A stretch of 64,000 bases of DNA from Catelliglobosispora koreensis DSM 44566 (GCF_000379685.1 NZ_KB903250.1:62624-126623), one strand, 5' to 3'; counted from the stretch's first letter, positions 9,521 through 18,575 are shown. A program made the numbers and translations. The notes: generated by a model not told the origin, from the sequence alone.

Positions 9521-10725
9521 GCTTTTCTCAGCTGTTCCTTCAGCTCGGTGACGGCCGGCACCGCCATCGGGTCAAGTCCGTGGCCGAGTCCAAGGTAGAC
9601 AGAGGCGAAGTCGGTCGCGGCGACCAGTGAAGCTAGCCGCTCCAACGCCGAACCTCCTTCAGCGGTAAGGATTCCCACGTCCACACCGCGCTTTTCGGCG
9701 ATCTCCTGCACCACAGAAGCCCTGTGGTCGGAAGCCTGCGCCGCTCTGCCGTCCTCGTCGGCGAGACCACCATCGCACAGCAAGACAACCTTGAGGCGCT
9801 GGGGTGTCGTCGTCTCACCGTCGATATCGGGATCGGCGAAGATGTCGCGGGCCGCTTCGGCTAGAGCGCCGAAAACGCCGTCTAGCAAACCAACCCGGCC
9901 ACGGCCAGCCTCGCCGAGGGCGTCGGTGACGACCGGGTACCGGGCGTTGGCCGAAAGCATGTCGCCGAAGCGAAGCGCGGCGACGTGCGCGAGGGGCGAG
10001 TCGCCCCAGATCACGGGCACAGAGCCGGCCAGGTTGAGGGCCAGTGTCTTCGCCCGGTTCACAAAGGATTCAGCGGTCGGACGGCAACGGTCAGCTTCGA
10101 GGTCGAGGCGTTGCGCTGTCTCAGCCAGGTCGGCTTCGTTCACCTTGACCAGGCCGAGGGTTCGTGCCGCGAGCAGGACCGGGACGGTCAGGCCCCAGAG
10201 GTTGGCGCGGGCCGGGCCACGGCGTGGAATAGGCACGTAGGGAGCGCGGAACCGCTCAGCGACACCTTGCAGTGGTGAGTCAGGGGCACCGATGGCGACC
10301 AGCCGGGCACCCCGGCGGCCTGCCGCTTCAGCACTGGCTAGTGCTTCGGGCGAGCGTCCACTCGCACTCACCGCGATGACGACGTCTGCCGCGCCGATCC
10401 AGCCCGGGATCTCCACGCTGCGGTGGGTTAGCACCGGGACCAGACACTTTGGACCGGCCACGGTGGCGAGGATGTCACCGGTGCGGGCAGCCGTGCCGGC
10501 GCCCACGACGACGACCGCGCGCGGGCGGCCTTCTTCGCCGAGCCCGCTCAGATCTGTTTCCGCTGTTAGGGCTGCGGCCTCACGCACCTGTGCCCCGGCT
10601 GACGCGATCGCCCGCAGCATGCCGCCAGGGTCACGGGCCGCCAGTGCTGGGGCATCGTCAAGCAGTTCGTGGTCGAACTCGCGGTGCCCGCGAACTCCTG
10701 CCGTGCCATCAACGGGTGCGGCCAT
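9517..10725 (-). CDS. SIS-domain phosphosugar isomerase-like protein (glucose/mannose-6-P type)
   Basis: A 402-residue protein with a SIS fold: VVVGAGTAARTGDILATVAG, then a second strand-loop DVVIAVSASGRSPEALASA that binds sugar phosphate, and a C-terminal bact-PGI_C-like half. The family is annotated as bifunctional phosphoglucose/phosphomannose isomerase; in actinobacteria it always sits between manB and manA-type genes and its activity is not well proven. It shares one base with the Trm112 stop (TAATG) and overlaps the CDF gene by 4 bp. Confidence 0.88.
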   Translation of the reverse strand: MAAPVDGTAGVRGHREFDHELLDDAPALAARDPGGMLRAIASAGAQVREAAALTAETDLSGLGEEGRPRAVVVVGAGTAARTGDILATVAGPKCLVPVLTHRSVEIPGWIGAADVVIAVSASGRSPEALASAEAAGRRGARLVAIGAPDSPLQGVAERFRAPYVPIPRRGPARANLWGLTVPVLLAARTLGLVKVNEADLAETAQRLDLEADRCRPTAESFVNRAKTLALNLAGSVPVIWGDSPLAHVAALRFGDMLSANARYPVVTDALGEAGRGRVGLLDGVFGALAEAARDIFADPDIDGETTTPQRLKVVLLCDGGLADEDGRAAQASDHRASVVQEIAEKRGVDVGILTAEGGSALERLASLVAATDFASVYLGLGHGLDPMAVPAVTELKEQLRKA

Positions 10726-10892
10726 TACTTAACCGCCTCATCGATGAGGAGCACTGGCAAACCATCTCGAACTTCATATACCCGGGCACAATCCGGGCAC
10801 GTGAAGGTCTGCTTATCGGCGTCATATTGCAGCGGTGCGTGATCCTCGGCCGGGCAGGCGAGCATCTCAAGCAACAGCGGATCGAGCGACAT
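10725..10892 (-). CDS. Trm112 family small zinc-ribbon-like protein
   Basis: A 55-residue protein. It starts MSLDPLLLEMLACPAEDH and ends with the family block VYEVRDGLPVLLIDEA. Cys13, Cys32 and Cys35 (TCPDC) are present; the usual second cysteine of the N-terminal CPxC pair is replaced, with His18 nearby, so any metal site is incomplete or altered. Trm112-like proteins activate methyltransferases in eukaryotes; the bacterial role is unclear. It lies 14 bp after the manB stop, and its TAA shares a base with the SIS gene's ATG. Confidence 0.9.
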   Translation of the reverse strand: MSLDPLLLEMLACPAEDHAPLQYDADKQTFTCPDCARVYEVRDGLPVLLIDEAVK

Positions 10893-10906
10893 GTGCAGCA
10901 GCTTAC

Positions 10907-12268
10907 CTAGCGGATGAGACCGAGGACTTCGTCCCGTAGCTCAGACATGCGCTCCTGATTTGGCGCCTCCACGTTGAGCCGCAGCAACGGCTCGGTGTTT
11001 GACGGCCGAAGGTTGATCCACGAGCCGTCGTCAAACGAGACGGTCAGGCCGTCTAGCTCGTCCTGAGGAGTGTCCGCGAAGTGGGCTTTGACGGTGGCGA
11101 GCTTGGCGGCGGTGTCCGTGACGCGAGAGTTGATCTCACCGGACGACACGTAACGCTCGAATTCCGCGCCTAGTTCCGACAACGGTTTGCCGGTCTCGCC
11201 CAGTGCCGCGAGCACGTGCATCGCGGCGAGCATGCCGGTGTCAGCACCCCAGAAGTCGCGGAAGTAGTAATGCGCCGAGTGCTCACCGCCGAACACCGCG
11301 TTGGTCGTCGCCATGTCGGCCTTGATGAACGAGTGCCCCACCCGCGCCCTGACCGGCTTGCCGCCGTGCTCCAGCACGATCTCTGGTACGGCGCGTGAGG
11401 TGATCAGGTTGTGAATGATGGTGGCGCCCGGGTGTTTGGCCAGCTCACGGGTGGCGACCAGGGCGGTGATGGCAGACGGTGAAACCGGTGCTCCGTTGGC
11501 ATCGACGACGAAGCAGCGGTCAGCGTCACCGTCGAACGCGAGACCTAGGTCGGCATCGTGGGCGACCACGGCCTTCTGCAGGTCGACGAGGTTCGCCGGC
11601 TCCAGCGGGTTGGCCTCGTGGTTCGGGAACGAGCCGTCGAGCTCGAAATACAACGGCACGATCTCCAGCGTTGGCAACGTGCCGAGCACAGCTGGCACCG
11701 TGTAGCCGCCCATTCCGTTACCGGCGTCGACGACGACTTTCAGCGGGCGGATGCCGGTGAGGTCTACCAATTTGTGCAGGTGCGCTGCGTACCCACTAAG
11801 CATGTCCTGGCTAGAAATGCTGCCCGTGAGCGGCGGCAACGGCGTGCCGAGCAGCTCCTGCGCGAGTGTCCTGATCTGGCCCAGCCCGGAGTCTTGGCCG
11901 ACGGCCTTGGCACCGGCGTAACAGAACTTGATCCCGTTGTACTGGGCCGGATTGTGGCTGGCCGTGAACATGGCACCGGGCAGATCCAGGATGCCCGAGG
12001 CGTAGTAGAGCAGGTCGGTCGAGCCGAGCCCGGCGTTGATGACGTCGATGCCTTCCGCGCGGACACCGTTGGTGAACGCCTCGACGAGGGCGGGGCCTGA
12101 CTCGCGCATGTCATGTGCGACGACGATCGAGCCCTTGTTCTGCCCGCGCGCGATGAGTGTCTGGGCGAAGGCCCGGCCGATCGCTTGGGCGACTGAATCG
12201 TTCAGCTGGTCAGGCACGGTTCCGCGAACGTCATAGGCTTTGATGATCTGAGCTAGGTCCATCGTCAC
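10907..12268 (-). CDS. manB: Phosphomannomutase/phosphoglucomutase
   Basis: About 453 residues, cytosolic, converting mannose-6-phosphate to mannose-1-phosphate. The phosphoserine loop TASHNPAQYNG, the Mg loop DGDADRCFVVD, the sugar loop GGEHSAHYYFRD and the phosphate loop RPSNTEPLLRL are all present and in order. GTG 12268 is chosen because a TAGGCT hexamer sits 7 nt upstream; ATG 12262 is the alternative. It lies 14 bp after the aldehyde dehydrogenase stop, so it may be transcribed both from its own promoter and by read-through. Confidence 0.95.
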   Translation of the reverse strand: MTMDLAQIIKAYDVRGTVPDQLNDSVAQAIGRAFAQTLIARGQNKGSIVVAHDMRESGPALVEAFTNGVRAEGIDVINAGLGSTDLLYYASGILDLPGAMFTASHNPAQYNGIKFCYAGAKAVGQDSGLGQIRTLAQELLGTPLPPLTGSISSQDMLSGYAAHLHKLVDLTGIRPLKVVVDAGNGMGGYTVPAVLGTLPTLEIVPLYFELDGSFPNHEANPLEPANLVDLQKAVVAHDADLGLAFDGDADRCFVVDANGAPVSPSAITALVATRELAKHPGATIIHNLITSRAVPEIVLEHGGKPVRARVGHSFIKADMATTNAVFGGEHSAHYYFRDFWGADTGMLAAMHVLAALGETGKPLSELGAEFERYVSSGEINSRVTDTAAKLATVKAHFADTPQDELDGLTVSFDDGSWINLRPSNTEPLLRLNVEAPNQERMSELRDEVLGLIR

Positions 12269-12275
12269 ACCGATT

Positions 12276-12281
12276 AGCCTA
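12276..12281 (-). promoter_or_regulatory. -10 hexamer, probable leaderless promoter of manB
   Basis: TAGGCT on the minus strand lies 7 nt before GTG 12268, just after the ALDH stop codon. Confidence 0.5.
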
Positions 12282-12282
12282 G

Positions 12283-13668
12283 TCAAAGCGTCAGGCCGGT
12301 GAGCACCAGCACCCTGGCCTCGGTGTAGTCCTCCATCGCGCTGCGCACGCCTTCGCGGCCGGAGCCGGAGTCTTTGACGCCGCCGTAAGGCATTTGGTCC
12401 GCTCGATAGGACGGCACGTCCCCGATGATCACGCCGCCTACCCGCAGCACGGCATGAGCCTTGTGAGCGGTCTGGATGTTCGACGTGAAGACCCCGGCCT
12501 GCAGCCCGAACCGCGACCGGTTGACCTCCTCAAAGGCGAGGTCATCGGAGTCCACAGTGGACACGGCGAGCACTGGCCCGAAGACTTCCTGTGTCACGAC
12601 TTTGGCGCCTGACGGAACGTCGGTCAACACGGTGGGCTGATAGCGCGAACCGTCCCGCGTGCCGCCCGCGAGCACCTTGGCACCCGATTCGCGGACCCAG
12701 CCTTCGACCCGCTCGGCTGCCGCCTCGCTGATCATCGGCCCGACTTGGGCGTCAAAGTCAAGCGCGGCAACCTTTTCCAGCAACAGCTCCAGGAACGCGT
12801 CAGCGACCGAGGAGTGCACGATCACCCGCTGCACCGCGATGCAGCTCTGCCCCGCCTGGTAGTTGGAGAACAGCGCGATCCGTTCCGCGGCCCAGTCGAG
12901 ATTGGAGTAATCGGAGCACACGACAGCGGCGGCGTTTCCGCCGAGCTCGAGCGTGACGTGCTTGTGTGGCACCGCGGCCCGAATCGCCGCGCCAACGGTG
13001 TCCGAGCCGGTGAACGACACGACGGGCAGTCTCGGGTCGGCCACAAGTTCCGCGGCGCGGGAGTTGGGCAGCGGCAGGAACGAGAACATTCCGGCGGGCA
13101 GATCGGTCTCGGCCAGGATCGAGCCCAGCAGCAGCGCGCTCAGCGGCGTGGCCGGTGCGGGCTTGACGATGATGGGTGCGCCGACGGCGATGGCCGGAGC
13201 GACCTTATGCGCCACCAGATTCAGCGGAAAGTTGAACGGCGTGATGCCCAGCACCGGTCCCCGGGGAAAGCGCCTGATCAGCGCCATGCGCCCAGCCGCG
13301 GCGGGATCAGTGTCCAAACGCATCAGTTCGCCGGAGAACCGGCGCGCCTCTTCGGCGGCCCAGCGAAACGTTGAGATAGCACGGGTTACCTCGGCTTGGG
13401 CCCACACGGCGGGCTTGCCGTTTTCGGCGGTGATGAGCGCGGCGACCTCATCGCGCCGGGCCGCGAGGGTCGCGCTGACGTGATCTAAAGCACTCGCGCG
13501 TTGCGCGGCCGACAGCTCAAAGGTCTGGCTCGCGGCCGCGACGGCTTGCTCCACTTGCGACGCTGTCGCATAGCTGGTGACGCCCGCGACGCTGCCGTCG
13601 GCCGGACTGATCACGGTCAACGATTCGCTGCCTGACGCGGGCGAGCCCGCCACCCAGAACGAAGTCAT
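12283..13668 (-). CDS. NAD(P)-dependent aldehyde dehydrogenase (GapN/lactaldehyde type)
   Basis: A 461-residue enzyme oxidising an aldehyde to the acid. The ALDH catalytic set is complete: FNFPLN with Asn146, FTGS (219-222), ELGGN with Glu241, and nucleophile Cys276 in AGQSCIAVQR. The sequence style is closest to lactaldehyde or non-phosphorylating glyceraldehyde-3-phosphate dehydrogenases, but the substrate cannot be fixed. ATG 13668 has TAGGGT 5 nt upstream, which could be a leaderless -10 or part of a weak ribosome site. It starts the leftward operon that ends in manA. Confidence 0.93.
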   Translation of the reverse strand: MTSFWVAGSPASGSESLTVISPADGSVAGVTSYATASQVEQAVAAASQTFELSAAQRASALDHVSATLAARRDEVAALITAENGKPAVWAQAEVTRAISTFRWAAEEARRFSGELMRLDTDPAAAGRMALIRRFPRGPVLGITPFNFPLNLVAHKVAPAIAVGAPIIVKPAPATPLSALLLGSILAETDLPAGMFSFLPLPNSRAAELVADPRLPVVSFTGSDTVGAAIRAAVPHKHVTLELGGNAAAVVCSDYSNLDWAAERIALFSNYQAGQSCIAVQRVIVHSSVADAFLELLLEKVAALDFDAQVGPMISEAAAERVEGWVRESGAKVLAGGTRDGSRYQPTVLTDVPSGAKVVTQEVFGPVLAVSTVDSDDLAFEEVNRSRFGLQAGVFTSNIQTAHKAHAVLRVGGVIIGDVPSYRADQMPYGGVKDSGSGREGVRSAMEDYTEARVLVLTGLTL

Positions 13669-13693
13669 GCCCTACCCTATTCGCCGCCGTAAC

Positions 13694-13708
13694 CGCCACA
13701 ATGGCGGA
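13694..13708. promoter_or_regulatory. Short palindrome between divergent genes
   Basis: CCGCC-acaat-GGCGG lies in the 74-bp space between the ALDH gene and the XRE/ricin gene; a possible operator, nothing more is visible. Confidence 0.3.
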
Positions 13709-13742
13709 ATGTCGGTGAACGGCACCCCTCACCTTTGATCCT

Positions 13743-14591
13743 TTGACCACGGCGACACCGGCAGAATACGTGGCTCTGCTGCGTCAAGTGCGCGAACAGT
13801 CCGGCTTGGCCTACCGGGCGATCGAGCGCAAGGCCGCTTCGGCCGGTGATTCCCTTCCACCGAGCACGCTGGCGACCATGCTCAACCGCACGACCCTGCC
13901 GCGCGAAGAACTGGTGGTCGCCTTGCTGCGGGCCACGGGCCATGACGAGCAAACCATTGACCAGTGGGTACGCGCGCGGCGTGCCCTGGTGTCCACGACC
14001 GAGCCAGCCCCGGCTGAGTCACCCTCGCCCGAGGATGTGACTTCCCGCCGGCGTCCGCTATCGCCAAAGATTCTGGCTGCCATCGTTGCCGTGTTCGTGG
14101 TCGTCGCCGGTGCTCTCGTCGTCATCCGCTTGCTGAGCGGGCCTGAGGGTCTGCCCACGGGAGTGGTGCGCATCCGCAGCGTCCACTCTGGACTGTGCGT
14201 TGACGAGCTGCCTGACGCGGATTCCGGCGACCTGCTGCAGGTCAGCTGCGCCAACACCTATGTCGAGCGGACCTTCGTCAAACACGACGACAACACTTAC
14301 CGGATCGTGACGATGCATCCGGTCTACCTCAAGGGGTGCATGGGTGCCGCGGGCGGAAAGCCCGAGCAGGGCAACCCGGTCGTCGACGACTTCTGCCACC
14401 AGCTCGGCGAGTCCGTGAAGTTCGAACTGGTGCCGACCACGGAACCGCTCACCGGGTACCGGCTGAGGTTTGTGGAAAGTGGTCTTTGCGCGGAAGTCCT
14501 GGGTGCGTCGGTGCGGGAGCGGGCGGCGGTCCAGCAAGCGCCCTGTGACGCCGCCAGCAAGGGCCAGGTCTTCGCCTTTGACACGGCTTAG
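13743..14591 (+). CDS. XRE-type HTH, transmembrane, ricin-lectin-like protein
   Basis: A 282-residue protein with three parts: an N-terminal helix-turn-helix of the actinobacterial XRE type (about 1-75, TPAEYVALLRQVREQSGLAY), one membrane segment (about 108-130, ILAAIVAVFVVVAGALVVI) and an extracytoplasmic C-terminal half with paired cysteines (GLCVDELPDADSGD, GLCAEVLGASV) resembling a ricin-type beta-trefoil repeat. It could relay an outside carbohydrate signal to DNA, which is inference. The only in-frame start after an upstream stop is TTG 13743, so the start is uncertain. It runs convergent with the DUF3499 gene, 7 bp away. Confidence 0.8.
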   Translation: MTTATPAEYVALLRQVREQSGLAYRAIERKAASAGDSLPPSTLATMLNRTTLPREELVVALLRATGHDEQTIDQWVRARRALVSTTEPAPAESPSPEDVTSRRRPLSPKILAAIVAVFVVVAGALVVIRLLSGPEGLPTGVVRIRSVHSGLCVDELPDADSGDLLQVSCANTYVERTFVKHDDNTYRIVTMHPVYLKGCMGAAGGKPEQGNPVVDDFCHQLGESVKFELVPTTEPLTGYRLRFVESGLCAEVLGASVRERAAVQQAPCDAASKGQVFAFDTA

Positions 14592-14598
14592 CAAGCAG

Positions 14599-14946
14599 CT
14601 AGCTAGGCGGTGGCACGGCGCGCAGGTGGCCGCGACGGGTGGTCGGAATGATTTCCGGCTCCGGGCGCGGTGTTGGCCTGGCCGCCTCGCGCACGGCGTC
14701 GGCCAACGCCACAAGATCATCCGTGGTTGGCGGTGGCGGCTCAAACTCGCCGTCGTAGCGGACCAGCTCCCAGCCACGGGGGGCGGTCAGGCTACGAGCG
14801 TGGGATTCGCACAGGTCATACGTGTGCGGTTCCGGGTTCACGGCAAGCGGGCCAACGACAGCAGTCGATTCCTTGTAGACGTAGGTCAACGTCGCAACTG
14901 CCTGCCTATCGCAGCCATTGCGGGAGCAACGTCGTGGAGACCTCAC
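14599..14946 (-). CDS. DUF3499 family protein
   Basis: About 115 residues. The family block RRCSRNGC...LCESHA carries two pairs of potential metal ligands (CxxxxC and CxxH), suggesting a small zinc-binding fold; the Pro-rich C-terminus ends HLRAVPPP. Function unknown. The gene is conserved beside the metallopeptidase-like and whiB genes in actinobacteria. GTG 14946 is preferred: a TAACGT hexamer lies 8 nt upstream and the family begins at this point; ATG starts 13 and 19 codons upstream (14985, 15003) are possible. Confidence 0.88.
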   Translation of the reverse strand: MRSPRRCSRNGCDRQAVATLTYVYKESTAVVGPLAVNPEPHTYDLCESHARSLTAPRGWELVRYDGEFEPPPPTTDDLVALADAVREAARPTPRPEPEIIPTTRRGHLRAVPPPS

Positions 14947-14954
14947 GGCGTGTG

Positions 14955-14960
14955 ACGTTA
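14955..14960 (-). promoter_or_regulatory. -10 hexamer upstream of the DUF3499 gene
   Basis: TAACGT on the minus strand, 8 nt before GTG 14946. Confidence 0.45.
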
Positions 14961-15069
14961 TCTGACCGAGGCTGCCTGGAGCCATGCTTGGCGTGGACGA
15001 CACGCCGGAAGCAAGATCATTCTTGGGTCAGGTTGGCTGTGCCGGCCCGGATGACGGGCTCGCGCGCGC

Positions 15070-15075
15070 TAGATT
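15070..15075 (+). promoter_or_regulatory. -10 hexamer, leaderless promoter of the zincin-like gene
   Basis: TAGATT lies exactly 6 nt before GTG 15082. Confidence 0.6.
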
Positions 15076-15081
15076 GGGCGC

Positions 15082-15531
15082 GTGACCAGTCGACCCCGCC
15101 GCCGCCCAGCCGCTTGGCGTCGCCGCCGCGACCGGCATGGCCGGGGGATGCGCGGCCGGCTCGTGCCCGCGAGCGTCCCCCTGGCCCGCACCAAGGCGGA
15201 AGTCTTTGACGATCTTGTGCTGGACACGGTCGAGCTGCTTGAGGCGCGCTACTCCAAAGAGCTGGCCGGGGTGGAATTCGCCGTCGAAGATGTCCCGCCG
15301 GACCTCAACGTTTATGACTCTGACGTGCTCGAAGACGGCCGGGTCCCCCTGGCCCGGCTCCTGCCAGGCCGTCCCGGACGGCACGGGGTGCCGCCCCGGA
15401 TCGTCGTCTATCGCCGCCCGCTCGAGTTTCGCGCGAGCGACCGCGACGATCTCGGCACCCTCGTCCGCGACGTCATCGTCGAGCAGGTCGCCAACCTATT
15501 AGGACTCTCGCCCGACGAACTCGCGCCCTAG
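15082..15531 (+). CDS. Zincin-like metallopeptidase family protein without HExxH
   Basis: A 149-residue protein of the small 'metallopeptidase family' found beside DUF3499 and whiB in actinobacteria. An Arg-rich N-terminus (1-30) is followed by the conserved body. At the place where homologues from other phyla carry HExxH, this protein reads VRDVIVEQVANLLGLSP, so the zinc-binding histidines are absent and catalysis is unlikely; it may be a binding or regulatory protein. GTG 15082 is placed by the TAGATT hexamer. Its 3' end overlaps whiB by 4 bp on the other strand. Confidence 0.85.
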   Translation: MTSRPRRRPAAWRRRRDRHGRGMRGRLVPASVPLARTKAEVFDDLVLDTVELLEARYSKELAGVEFAVEDVPPDLNVYDSDVLEDGRVPLARLLPGRPGRHGVPPRIVVYRRPLEFRASDRDDLGTLVRDVIVEQVANLLGLSPDELAP

Positions 15532-15785
15532 ATCGCCCTACGCTTCAGCTTGCGGCGCTCGCGTTCGGACAATCCACCCCAGATGCCGAACCGTTCATCG
15601 TGCGCGAGCGCGTATTCGAGGCACTCTGACTTCACTTCGCAGCGCGAGCAAATGCGCTTTGCCTCGCGCGTCGAGCCGCCCTTTTCGGGAAAGAACGCCT
15701 CCGGATCCGTCTGTGAACAAAGGGCCCGCTCCTGCCACTCAGGTGCGTTGCCCAGCAGATCCGCCACGACGGGTTGACCGTCCAT
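15528..15785 (-). CDS. WhiB-family iron-sulfur transcription factor (WhiB2/WhmD type)
   Basis: An 85-residue WhiB-like regulator. The four cluster ligands are Cys23, Cys46, Cys49 and Cys55 (C-x22-C-x2-C-x5-C), followed by the GIWGG turn (67-71) and a basic tail RERRKLKRRAI for DNA contact. WhiB2-type proteins hold a 4Fe-4S cluster and act in septation and cell division. ATG 15785 is chosen because AGGAGG lies 8 nt upstream; that site overlaps an in-frame ATG at 15803, which would add six residues. A long leader of about 165 nt separates it from the likely promoter. Confidence 0.95.
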   Translation of the reverse strand: MDGQPVVADLLGNAPEWQERALCSQTDPEAFFPEKGGSTREAKRICSRCEVKSECLEYALAHDERFGIWGGLSERERRKLKRRAI

Positions 15786-16087
15786 CTCCGCTGCCTCCTT
15801 CATGAGCGCCGGATATCCAGCGCGACCCCCCAACGAACTACAGCTCCCCAAGCCGTGAGTTCGCCCTGAAGGCATTACGACTGTCCACATTGGCGGCGCT
15901 GTGACAATCGCGACCTTCAGCGAAGGTGATCTCTCACCATCGCGACCCCACCCGAAATTACACGCGTGTCATACGTGCATAGTCAAGCCGAGTTTGCTAT
16001 TAGCGCCGTCACGTAAGCGAGCCAACACCGTCCTATCGATCCAGTCACCCGGTCGGTAACGGGAGTGTCGGGCGTGTCGCGCCGAAA
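15786..16087 (-). other. Leader and promoter region of whiB
   Basis: 302 bp without a gene. On the minus strand it contains a promoter (15957-15986), a leader with two overlapping potential hairpins (accttc-agc-gaaggt at 15913-15927 and ggtga-tctc-tcacc at 15925-15938), the 10-bp palindrome acacgcgtgt (15960-15969) and four GACAC pentamers in the same orientation, counting one at the fbiC stop. Confidence 0.7.
15957..15986 (-). promoter_or_regulatory. Promoter upstream of whiB
   Basis: TTGACT (15981-15986) and TGTAAT (15957-15962) are 18 bp apart on the minus strand, a good vegetative-type promoter; predicted start near 15950. Confidence 0.6.
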
Positions 16088-16098
16088 TTACTTCGGCG
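16080..16098 (-). terminator. Hairpin over the fbiC stop codon
   Basis: cgccgaa (16080-16086) and ttcggcg (16092-16098) form a 7-bp stem with a 5-nt loop that includes the fbiC TAA. It has no T run. It may end fbiC transcription before the whiB region. Confidence 0.5.
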
Positions 16099-18562
16099 TG
16101 TCGCACTTGACTCGGCCGTAAGCGGTAGTGCGCTGACGGGCCGGGCGTCCTGCTTTCTCAGCGATACCGTGCAATTGCGCGACGGTTCTTGCCGAACCGT
16201 GCGAAGAGCCCGCCATTCGCGAAATGGTTTCCTCCATAAGGGTTCCGCCTAGGTCGTTGCATCCACCTTGGAGCATCGCGACCGTACCCTCGTCGCCTAG
16301 CTTCACCCACGAGCACTGAATGTTGTCGATGCGCCCGTGCAGCAAAAGCCGTGCCATCGCATGCACAGCACGGTTTTCCTGCCACGTCGCACCCGCTCGT
16401 GCGACACCGGCTAAATAGATCGGTGCGTTGGTGTGCACGAAAGGCAGCGCTACGAATTCGGTGAAACCGCCGGTGCGGTCCTGAATGCCGGCGAGCACAC
16501 GGAAGTGCCCAAGCCAGTGCCGCGGATTGTCAACGTGACCGAACATCATAGTGGAACTGGACCTGATGCCCAGCTGATGCGCCGTCTCGATGACCTCTGT
16601 CCACGCTGAGGCGGGCAGCTTGCCCTTGGTGAGGACCCACCGCACCTCATCGTCGAGGATTTCCGCGGCCGTGCCCGGGATCGTGTCTAGGCCGGCTTGT
16701 TTGAGCTCGCTCAGCCAGTCCTTAATGGATACTCCGGCTTTCGCAGACGCGGTGACGATCTCCATAGGCGAGAAAGCGTGAACATGCATGGCCGGTACCC
16801 GCGATTTGATCGCTTGAATCATCCCGGCGTAAACAGATACCGGCAATTTCGGGTCGATGCCGCCTTGGATGCAAACCTCGGTCGCGCCGTCCTCCCATGC
16901 CTCGACGGCACGGGCGGCGACATCGTCGACACTCAGACGGTACGCATCAGCGTCACGTTCACGTTGCGCGAACGCGCAGAACCGGCACCCGACATAGCAA
17001 ACGTTAGAAAAGTTAATGTTGCGGTTGATGACATAGGTGATGTCATCGCCCACCGCGTCACGGCGCACGTCATCGGCGATGCGGCACAGCTCGTCGAGTG
17101 CTTCGCCGTCAGCTTGGAAAAGCGCCAGCGCCAGCGATTCCTGGGAAAGCAAGGCAGCCGGGTTCTCGCGGGCGATCCTGAGCCCAGCGGCGACGTCTCC
17201 CGTGATCGCTCCCGCCAACGGCACGGACAGTGAATTCCAGTCGCCGTAAACGGAATCGAAGTCACTGCGCCGGTCTTCCGTGCGGCCTTCCTCATCGATG
17301 CCCACGTGCAGATCGGTGCGGCCGCTGGAGAATATCTGGTCCGGCTCTTGCCACGGCTTGCCCTCCAGCACGGCATCTTCAACTGCCATGCCGTTGGGCT
17401 GGGCGAGCGCGAAAACGTGCGCATGGATGCGCGGGTCGATCCAGCGCTCCGGATTTTGCGCCACATAGGACGGATAGACGGTCAGCCGCTCCTGCAACGA
17501 GAAACCCTCATCGGCACAGGCCTTGCTCAGGTCGTCGAGGAAGGGCCAAGGGCGTTCCGGGTTCACGTGATCTGGTGTCAGCGGCGAAACGCCGCCCCAG
17601 TCATCGATTCCGGCCTTAATCAGCAAGCTGAACGAGGCATCGATGAGGTTCGGCGGGGCCTGGACCCGCATCCCGGGACCGACCAAAAGTCTAGTAACCG
17701 CAACGGTTGCGGCTAGGTCCAGCACTTCCGCATCCGGGACCGAACGCATCGCCGTGTCGGGCTTGGCCCGGAAGTTCTGGACGATGATCTCCTGAATGTG
17801 CCCGTACTGCCGGTGCGCCCGCCGCATCGCGAAGATGGAATCGACACGCTCCTCAAGCGTTTCGCCGATACCGATGAGGATGCCCGTGGTGAACGGCACC
17901 GCCACCCGTCCCGCGTCTTCCAGCACCCGCAGCCGGACCGCCGGTTCCTTGTCGGGCGACCCGTAATGCGGGCCACCTGGCTCAGACCAGAGCCGGGTCG
18001 CCGTCGTCTCCAGCATCATTCCCATGCTCGGCGCGACTGGCCGCAAACGCTGCATTTCCGCCCAGCTGAGCACGCCTGGGTTCAGGTGCGGGAGCAGGCC
18101 CGTTTCTTCAAGCACCGCAATGGAAACGGACCTCAAATAGTCCAATGTGGAATCATAGCCGCGTTCCGTCAGCCACTGTGCCGCCGCGGGCCACCGGTCC
18201 TCGGGCCGGTCCCCTAGCGTGAACAGGGCTTCTTTGCAGCCCAGCGCGGCTCCCTGCCGGGCGATCGCGAGCACTTCATCGCGGTCGAGGAACGCCGCCG
18301 GAAGCTTGTGTGGCACCGTCGCGAAAGTGCAGTAGTGACACCGGTCACGGCACAGTCGCGATAACGGGATAAATACCTTCTTTGAGAACGTGATGACCCC
18401 GGGACGGCCTTGCTCGCGCAGGCCTGTATCGCGTACTCCCGAGGCAATGTTGAGGAGCTCATCCAGGTCTGTTCCACGTGCCTTGAGCAGGGCGGTTGCT
18501 TCGCCAGCATCGAGCGCCTTGCCGGCCGCGGCACGGGCTAGGGCACGGGAGATCTCACTCAC
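16088..18562 (-). CDS. fbiC: FO synthase (7,8-didemethyl-8-hydroxy-5-deazariboflavin synthase), fused FbiC
   Basis: An 824-residue two-domain radical SAM protein that builds the deazaflavin FO from a ribityl-diaminouracil and tyrosine, the chromophore step of F420 synthesis. Both cluster motifs are visible: CRDRCHYC (Cys71, Cys75, Cys78) in the CofG-like half and CYVGCRFC (Cys522, Cys526, Cys529) in the CofH-like half. GTG 18562 is chosen because TAGGCT lies 7 nt upstream and the family begins near here; upstream in-frame codons would run into fbiA. It is divergent from fbiA-fbiB; in Mycobacterium tuberculosis fbiC lies elsewhere. Confidence 0.97.
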   Translation of the reverse strand: MSEISRALARAAAGKALDAGEATALLKARGTDLDELLNIASGVRDTGLREQGRPGVITFSKKVFIPLSRLCRDRCHYCTFATVPHKLPAAFLDRDEVLAIARQGAALGCKEALFTLGDRPEDRWPAAAQWLTERGYDSTLDYLRSVSIAVLEETGLLPHLNPGVLSWAEMQRLRPVAPSMGMMLETTATRLWSEPGGPHYGSPDKEPAVRLRVLEDAGRVAVPFTTGILIGIGETLEERVDSIFAMRRAHRQYGHIQEIIVQNFRAKPDTAMRSVPDAEVLDLAATVAVTRLLVGPGMRVQAPPNLIDASFSLLIKAGIDDWGGVSPLTPDHVNPERPWPFLDDLSKACADEGFSLQERLTVYPSYVAQNPERWIDPRIHAHVFALAQPNGMAVEDAVLEGKPWQEPDQIFSSGRTDLHVGIDEEGRTEDRRSDFDSVYGDWNSLSVPLAGAITGDVAAGLRIARENPAALLSQESLALALFQADGEALDELCRIADDVRRDAVGDDITYVINRNINFSNVCYVGCRFCAFAQRERDADAYRLSVDDVAARAVEAWEDGATEVCIQGGIDPKLPVSVYAGMIQAIKSRVPAMHVHAFSPMEIVTASAKAGVSIKDWLSELKQAGLDTIPGTAAEILDDEVRWVLTKGKLPASAWTEVIETAHQLGIRSSSTMMFGHVDNPRHWLGHFRVLAGIQDRTGGFTEFVALPFVHTNAPIYLAGVARAGATWQENRAVHAMARLLLHGRIDNIQCSWVKLGDEGTVAMLQGGCNDLGGTLMEETISRMAGSSHGSARTVAQLHGIAEKAGRPARQRTTAYGRVKCDTPK

Positions 18563-18569
18563 GGGAGCC

Positions 18570-18575
18570 AGCCTA
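18570..18575 (-). promoter_or_regulatory. -10 hexamer of fbiC
   Basis: TAGGCT on the minus strand, 7 nt before GTG 18562. It shares bases 18574-18575 with the fbiA hexamer. Confidence 0.65.

Noticed and set aside
12745-13374. Long open frame on the + strand inside the aldehyde dehydrogenase gene
   Set aside because: Shadow frame; the minus-strand frame carries all ALDH catalytic motifs.
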